Assembly: GCF_026544205.1 (NCBI RefSeq)
Contig: NZ_JALNUI010000024.1
Span: 1-64,000 of the forward strand
DNA from: Curtobacterium sp. GC_Cur_3
GTDB taxonomy: Bacteria > Actinomycetota > Actinomycetes > Actinomycetales > Microbacteriaceae
Length of the DNA: 64,000 nt
Reading direction: 5' to 3'
This document shows positions 60,866 through 64,000 of this stretch, in pieces. Positions within the stretch are counted from its first letter, which is position 1, and every line of letters begins with the position of its first letter. The position numbers and the translations under genes are program-made. The notes beneath the pieces were generated by a model. It had not been told where the DNA came from, ran no database searches, and saw only the letters and a program-made list of their open reading frames with translations.

Positions 60866-61741
60866 CTAGCTGAGGACGTCCTTCGTGGCGAAGCGCCCGT
60901 ACGCCAGGGTGCCGAAGACCGCGACGTAGCCGAGCTGCAGCAGCGCGTTGCTGCCGAACGAGTCGAACGCGATCGGGTCGCGCAGCAGGTCGCCGAACCC
61001 GAGCCACTGGTGCGAGAACAGGAACGGGTGCAGCCAGTCGAGCTGCGGGAGCTGGTCGAGGACCTGGGACGCACCGGCCAGCACCACCGTCGACGCCATC
61101 GCACCGACTGGCACGTTCGTCAGCGAGGACGCGAACAGCCCGATCGCGGACAGCCCGAGCATCGACAGCGTGACGTAGAGCGCCAGCAGGAGGGCACGGC
61201 CGGCGTAGGACCACCCGTCGACCTGCGTGCCCGAGAGCAGCGTCACGGGGCCGATCGGGAACAGCGCGGCGCCGATCGCGGCACCGACGAGCACGATCAC
61301 GAGCGTCGCCGCGAGGCAGAAGGCGACCGCGCCGACGTACTTCACGAGGATGAACCGCAGCCGCCCGGTCGGGGCGACGAGCAGGTAGCGGATGGTGCCG
61401 TGGCTGGCCTCACCCGCGACGGTGTCGCCGGCCACCACCCCGACGGTGAGCGGCAGGAACAGCGGGATCGACACGGTCAGCGCCGTGAACGACACGAACA
61501 GCCCGTTGTTGGTGATGTCGCCGAGGAACGCCGGTCCGCCGGAGTCCCCGCCGGTGGTCAGTCGGACGGCCACGGCGATGAGGATCGGCACGAGTGCGAG
61601 GGCCCCGAGCATCGCCCAGGTGCGGCGACGCCGGAACACGAGGGCGAGCTCGGACCCGAGCAGCGCGAACGGACGGGTGCGGCGGGGCTCCTGCTCGACG
61701 GCGGGCGCGGTCGGTGCGACGGCCGCGTCAGGCTGCGACAT
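60866..61741 (-). CDS. ABC-2 type transporter permease
   Basis: 291 residues, six helices. An N-terminal cytosolic stretch, then LGALALVPILIAVAVRL and, after a short loop, FLPLTVGVVAGDTVAGEASHGTIRYLLVAPTGRLRFILVKY, the ABC-2 coupling region. It works with the ATPase encoded upstream; the genes overlap by 14 bases. Substrate unknown. Third gene of the LolA-like/ATPase/permease operon. Confidence 0.9.
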   Translation of the reverse strand: MSQPDAAVAPTAPAVEQEPRRTRPFALLGSELALVFRRRRTWAMLGALALVPILIAVAVRLTTGGDSGGPAFLGDITNNGLFVSFTALTVSIPLFLPLTVGVVAGDTVAGEASHGTIRYLLVAPTGRLRFILVKYVGAVAFCLAATLVIVLVGAAIGAALFPIGPVTLLSGTQVDGWSYAGRALLLALYVTLSMLGLSAIGLFASSLTNVPVGAMASTVVLAGASQVLDQLPQLDWLHPFLFSHQWLGFGDLLRDPIAFDSFGSNALLQLGYVAVFGTLAYGRFATKDVLS

Positions 61742-62723
61742 CGAATCCCTCTCCGGTCAGGGCGACGAACAGGTCCTCGAGGGTGCCGCCACCGACGGCG
61801 AGCCCGCGGATCCGGACGTCGGCCCGGACGAGCTCGGCGGCGATGGTCTCCGGGAGCACCTCGGCGGGCAGGTCCGCCACCAGGACGTCCGCTCCGCCGT
61901 CGTGGCGTGGCGCGAGTCCGAGGCGCATCAACACGGTGCCGGCCTGCCCGAGGTCGGGCGTGCGGACGGTGACCGTGCGGGCCCCGGCGGAGCGGAGGTC
62001 GTCGAGCGTGCCCTGCGCGACGATCCTGCCGGTGCGCATCACCGCGGCGTGCGTGCAGACCTGCTCGATCTCGGCGAGCAGGTGGCTCGACACGAAGACC
62101 GTGGTGCCGTCGTCGGCGAGGGAGCGGATGAGGTTGCGGACCTCACGCGTGCCCTGGGGGTCGAGGCCGTTCGTCGGCTCGTCGAGCACCAGGAGTTCGC
62201 GCGGGGTGAGCAGCGCGTTCGCCAGGCCCAGGCGCTGCTTCATGCCGAGCGAGTAGGCGTGCGCCTTCTTGTCGGCCGCGTGCGAGAGCCCGACGCGGTC
62301 GAGCGCGGAGGCGACGCGGTCCTTGCGGGTGCGGGAGTCCGTGGTCGGGTCGGCGGCGTCGAACCGGGAGAGGTTCGCCCGCCCGGACAGGTACGGGTAG
62401 AACGCGGGCCCCTCGACCAGCGCACCGACCTTCGGCAGCACCCGGTGGAGTCCGGCAGGCATCGACTCGCCGAGCACCTCGATCGAGCCGCTCGTGGCCG
62501 AGGACAGCCCGAGGAGCATCCGGATGGTGGTCGTCTTGCCGGAGCCGTTCGGCCCGAGGAAGCCGAAGACCGCACCGCGCGGGACCGCGAGGTCGATCCC
62601 GTCGACGGCGCGCTGCTTGCGGAAGACCTTCGCCAGGCCCGTGGTGCGGATCGCGAGGTCGGCGCCGGACGCCGAGGTGGTGGCGTCCGGCGTCACCGGG
62701 CTCTCGGTGTCGGTCGTGCTCAC
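61728..62723 (-). CDS. ABC exporter ATP-binding protein
   Basis: 331 residues from GTG. Walker A GFLGPNGSGKTTTIRMLLGL (about 51-70), Q-loop GALVEGPAFYPYLSG, signature YSLGMKQRLGLANALL (Ser-Leu-Gly-Met rather than LSGGQ, normal for bacitracin/lantibiotic-type exporters), Walker B LLVLDEPTNGLDPQG and H-loop VSSHLLAEIEQ. GTGA overlap with the LolA-like gene upstream fixes the start. Confidence 0.92.
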   Translation of the reverse strand: MSTTDTESPVTPDATTSASGADLAIRTTGLAKVFRKQRAVDGIDLAVPRGAVFGFLGPNGSGKTTTIRMLLGLSSATSGSIEVLGESMPAGLHRVLPKVGALVEGPAFYPYLSGRANLSRFDAADPTTDSRTRKDRVASALDRVGLSHAADKKAHAYSLGMKQRLGLANALLTPRELLVLDEPTNGLDPQGTREVRNLIRSLADDGTTVFVSSHLLAEIEQVCTHAAVMRTGRIVAQGTLDDLRSAGARTVTVRTPDLGQAGTVLMRLGLAPRHDGGADVLVADLPAEVLPETIAAELVRADVRIRGLAVGGGTLEDLFVALTGEGFDVAA

Positions 62724-63790
62724 TTCGCGGCGGCGACCAGGCTCGACACGGGGACGGCACCCGCGAGCACGCGGCCGTCGTCGGTCAGGTAGACGGACAC
62801 GAGCGAGGTCTGGATGGCACGGCCACCGTCGACCGCTCGCGTGAGCTGGCCGAGGAGGCCCTGGGCGTCCGCCCCGAGCGCACCCTGGTCGGCGGTGCCG
62901 GCGGGGAGTTCGGCGATGGTCGACCAGCCGCTCCCGGTGAGGGTGGGGGCGTCGTCGCCCGTGCCGTGGGCACCGCGGTGCGACCCGGCGTGGTCGGCTG
63001 CGTCGGAGAGGTCCTTCGTGCTGACCTTCGCTCCGGACGGCGGGGTGAAGTCGAAGAGCCGGGCGGCCGGGGCGCCGTAGTCGAGGCTCGTGAAGCCGAC
63101 CTGGACCGCGGGCTCGGACTGTCCGTCGGCCTGGATCGCTGCGCGGAGGGGGAGCCCGGTCTGCTTGTCGACGGCGAGCTCGACGCTGCCCACGAGGGTG
63201 TCGGAGGACTTCGGCGTGAGGACGAGCTGCCAGGCGTCGTGGCCGGCCACCGAGGTCGTGGTGGGCTTCGACACGGTGGTGCTCGGGCGGATCGCGGCGA
63301 TCGCCTGCTTCGCGAGGTCGGCGGGGGTCATGGTGCCGTCGCGGAAGGACTCCTTGACGTGGTCCGGCAACATGACGTGGGTGGCTTCGCGGGCCTTCGA
63401 GTCCCAGGTCCAGACGTCGGAGCCGTTGCGGACGAGGTCCTGCTCGGCGAGCTGCTGCGTGACCTGGACGCGCTGCTTGGTCGCACCGTCGACGTAGACG
63501 CGGGCGGTGTGCGAGGACGTCAGGAGGGAGAGGGCGTCGGAGGCGTTGCCCTCGAGCGAGGAGCCACCGGAGCCGGCGGGGAGTTCCGGCAGGCCGAGGT
63601 CGCTGGTCTGCGAGAGCTTGCCGGAGTACTGGGCGTCGGAGGACTTCGCGACGCTGGCGATGACGTCGGCGGCGGTCGGGTCCGTCCCGGCGATCGGGTC
63701 GTTCGCGGCGCTCGCGAGCGTCGGGGCGGCGATGGCGCCGGCGACGACGACCGGTGCGATGACGGCGGGCAGCCAGGCGGACTTCTTCAT
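62720..63790 (-). CDS. Exported LolA/DUF2092-like protein
   Basis: 356 residues. Sec signal MKKSAWLPAVIAPVVVAGAIAAPTLASA, cleavage near ASA-AND. The mature chain has the LolA/LppX-like pattern: LVRNGSDVWTWDSKAREATHVMLP, GHDAWQLVLTPKSSDTLVGSVELAVDKQTGLPLRAAI and FDFTPPSGAKV. Such proteins bind lipid or sense the envelope; in a Gram-positive the role is unknown. First gene of an operon with an ABC exporter, so it may hand cargo to or receive it from that exporter. GGAGA lies eight bases before the ATG. Confidence 0.88.
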   Translation of the reverse strand: MKKSAWLPAVIAPVVVAGAIAAPTLASAANDPIAGTDPTAADVIASVAKSSDAQYSGKLSQTSDLGLPELPAGSGGSSLEGNASDALSLLTSSHTARVYVDGATKQRVQVTQQLAEQDLVRNGSDVWTWDSKAREATHVMLPDHVKESFRDGTMTPADLAKQAIAAIRPSTTVSKPTTTSVAGHDAWQLVLTPKSSDTLVGSVELAVDKQTGLPLRAAIQADGQSEPAVQVGFTSLDYGAPAARLFDFTPPSGAKVSTKDLSDAADHAGSHRGAHGTGDDAPTLTGSGWSTIAELPAGTADQGALGADAQGLLGQLTRAVDGGRAIQTSLVSVYLTDDGRVLAGAVPVSSLVAAAK

Positions 63791-63950
63791 CGTCCATCTC
63801 CTCGGATGGTTGAGCCCCTCGAGTGGAGCGTGGGATCAGCAGCACACTAGGTCGGGCAACCGACAGTGGGCTGTGTCCTCGGGGGGCTGCCGGCGCTTCG
63901 TAGACTCGTGGCCTGGCCGGGCGACGGTCGGTGGCGGCGAGGGAGGCGGC

Positions 63951-64000
63951 ATGCGGGCGGTGCTCGGTCTGGACATCGGGACGTCGAGCACGAAGGCGCT
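63951..64000 (+). CDS. FGGY family carbohydrate kinase (start only)
   Basis: Truncated by the window edge. The first codons after a GGGAGG ribosome site read MRAVLGLDIGTSSTKA, the N-terminal ATP-binding motif of FGGY kinases such as gluconokinase or xylulokinase. It is divergent from the LolA-like operon across a 160-bp gap. Substrate cannot be told. Confidence 0.85.
   Translation, partial: MRAVLGLDIGTSSTKA

Overview
The window comes from a high-GC actinobacterium. GTG starts are frequent, four-base ATGA/GTGA overlaps link most operon genes, long antisense open frames are everywhere, and the gene content (SipW/TasA-type cluster, MmsA/MmsB/ChvE sugar importer, GH127 and GH78 glycosidases, four LacI regulators) fits a plant-associated member of the Microbacteriaceae. 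Curtobacterium is my best guess; this is inference, since no rRNA or marker gene is present. No phage, transposase, tRNA, rRNA or CRISPR array was found.

Layout. 1-5.3 kb: small conserved proteins, a spore-photoproduct-lyase-family radical SAM protein, a CsbD stress protein, an SDR, a DUF2256/DUF3253 protein and a GH13 hydrolase. 5.4-19.7 kb: an L-arabinose island. It holds the multiple-monosaccharide importer (chvE-mmsA-mmsB), two LacI repressors, a GH127 beta-L-arabinofuranosidase, araB-araD-araA and an alditol oxidase. The importer and araBDA promoters share one architecture: a CARGAT -10 box followed directly by the operator GTGAGCGCTCAC. 19.7-26.8 kb: a 37-residue protein, a structured intergenic region, a Gln-rich membrane protein and a five-domain peptide-type ABC importer. 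27-31.8 kb: an Eis-type acetyltransferase, a seven-helix heliorhodopsin homologue that lacks the retinal-binding lysine, a VOC protein, a 4Fe-4S photolyase and a conserved protein. 31.9-36.6 kb: a MurE-like Mur ligase, a SipW-type signal peptidase and three TasA-like exported proteins. 36.6-41 kb: PnuC, a TetR regulator, a NatAB-type exporter and a membrane protein. 41.1-55.5 kb: an L-rhamnose island with LldD, RhaB, the RhaD/lactaldehyde dehydrogenase fusion, RhaI, GH78, a CUT1 importer and two LacI regulators. 55.5-64 kb: a lipoprotein, a DUF4832-type exported protein, threonine aldolase, a phosphoesterase, a zinc-independent oxidoreductase, a LolA-like/ABC exporter operon and the start of an FGGY kinase.

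How it works together. Both sugar islands couple extracellular or cell-associated glycoside removal, ABC import and complete conversion to central metabolites under local LacI control. The rhamnose island also carries the oxidation of L-lactaldehyde to L-lactate (fusion protein) and L-lactate to pyruvate (LldD).

Most unusual features. (1) The lysine-free heliorhodopsin-like protein at 28331-28999, three genes or fewer from a photolyase. (2) Several families of long, near-perfect palindromes of about 35-68 bp at the 3' ends of genes, one of which has a same-size copy inside a coding sequence, forming the linker of a fused ABC ATPase. (3) Non-coding tandem arrays of 19 bp x7 and 54 bp x2.7 upstream of the rhamnose operon.
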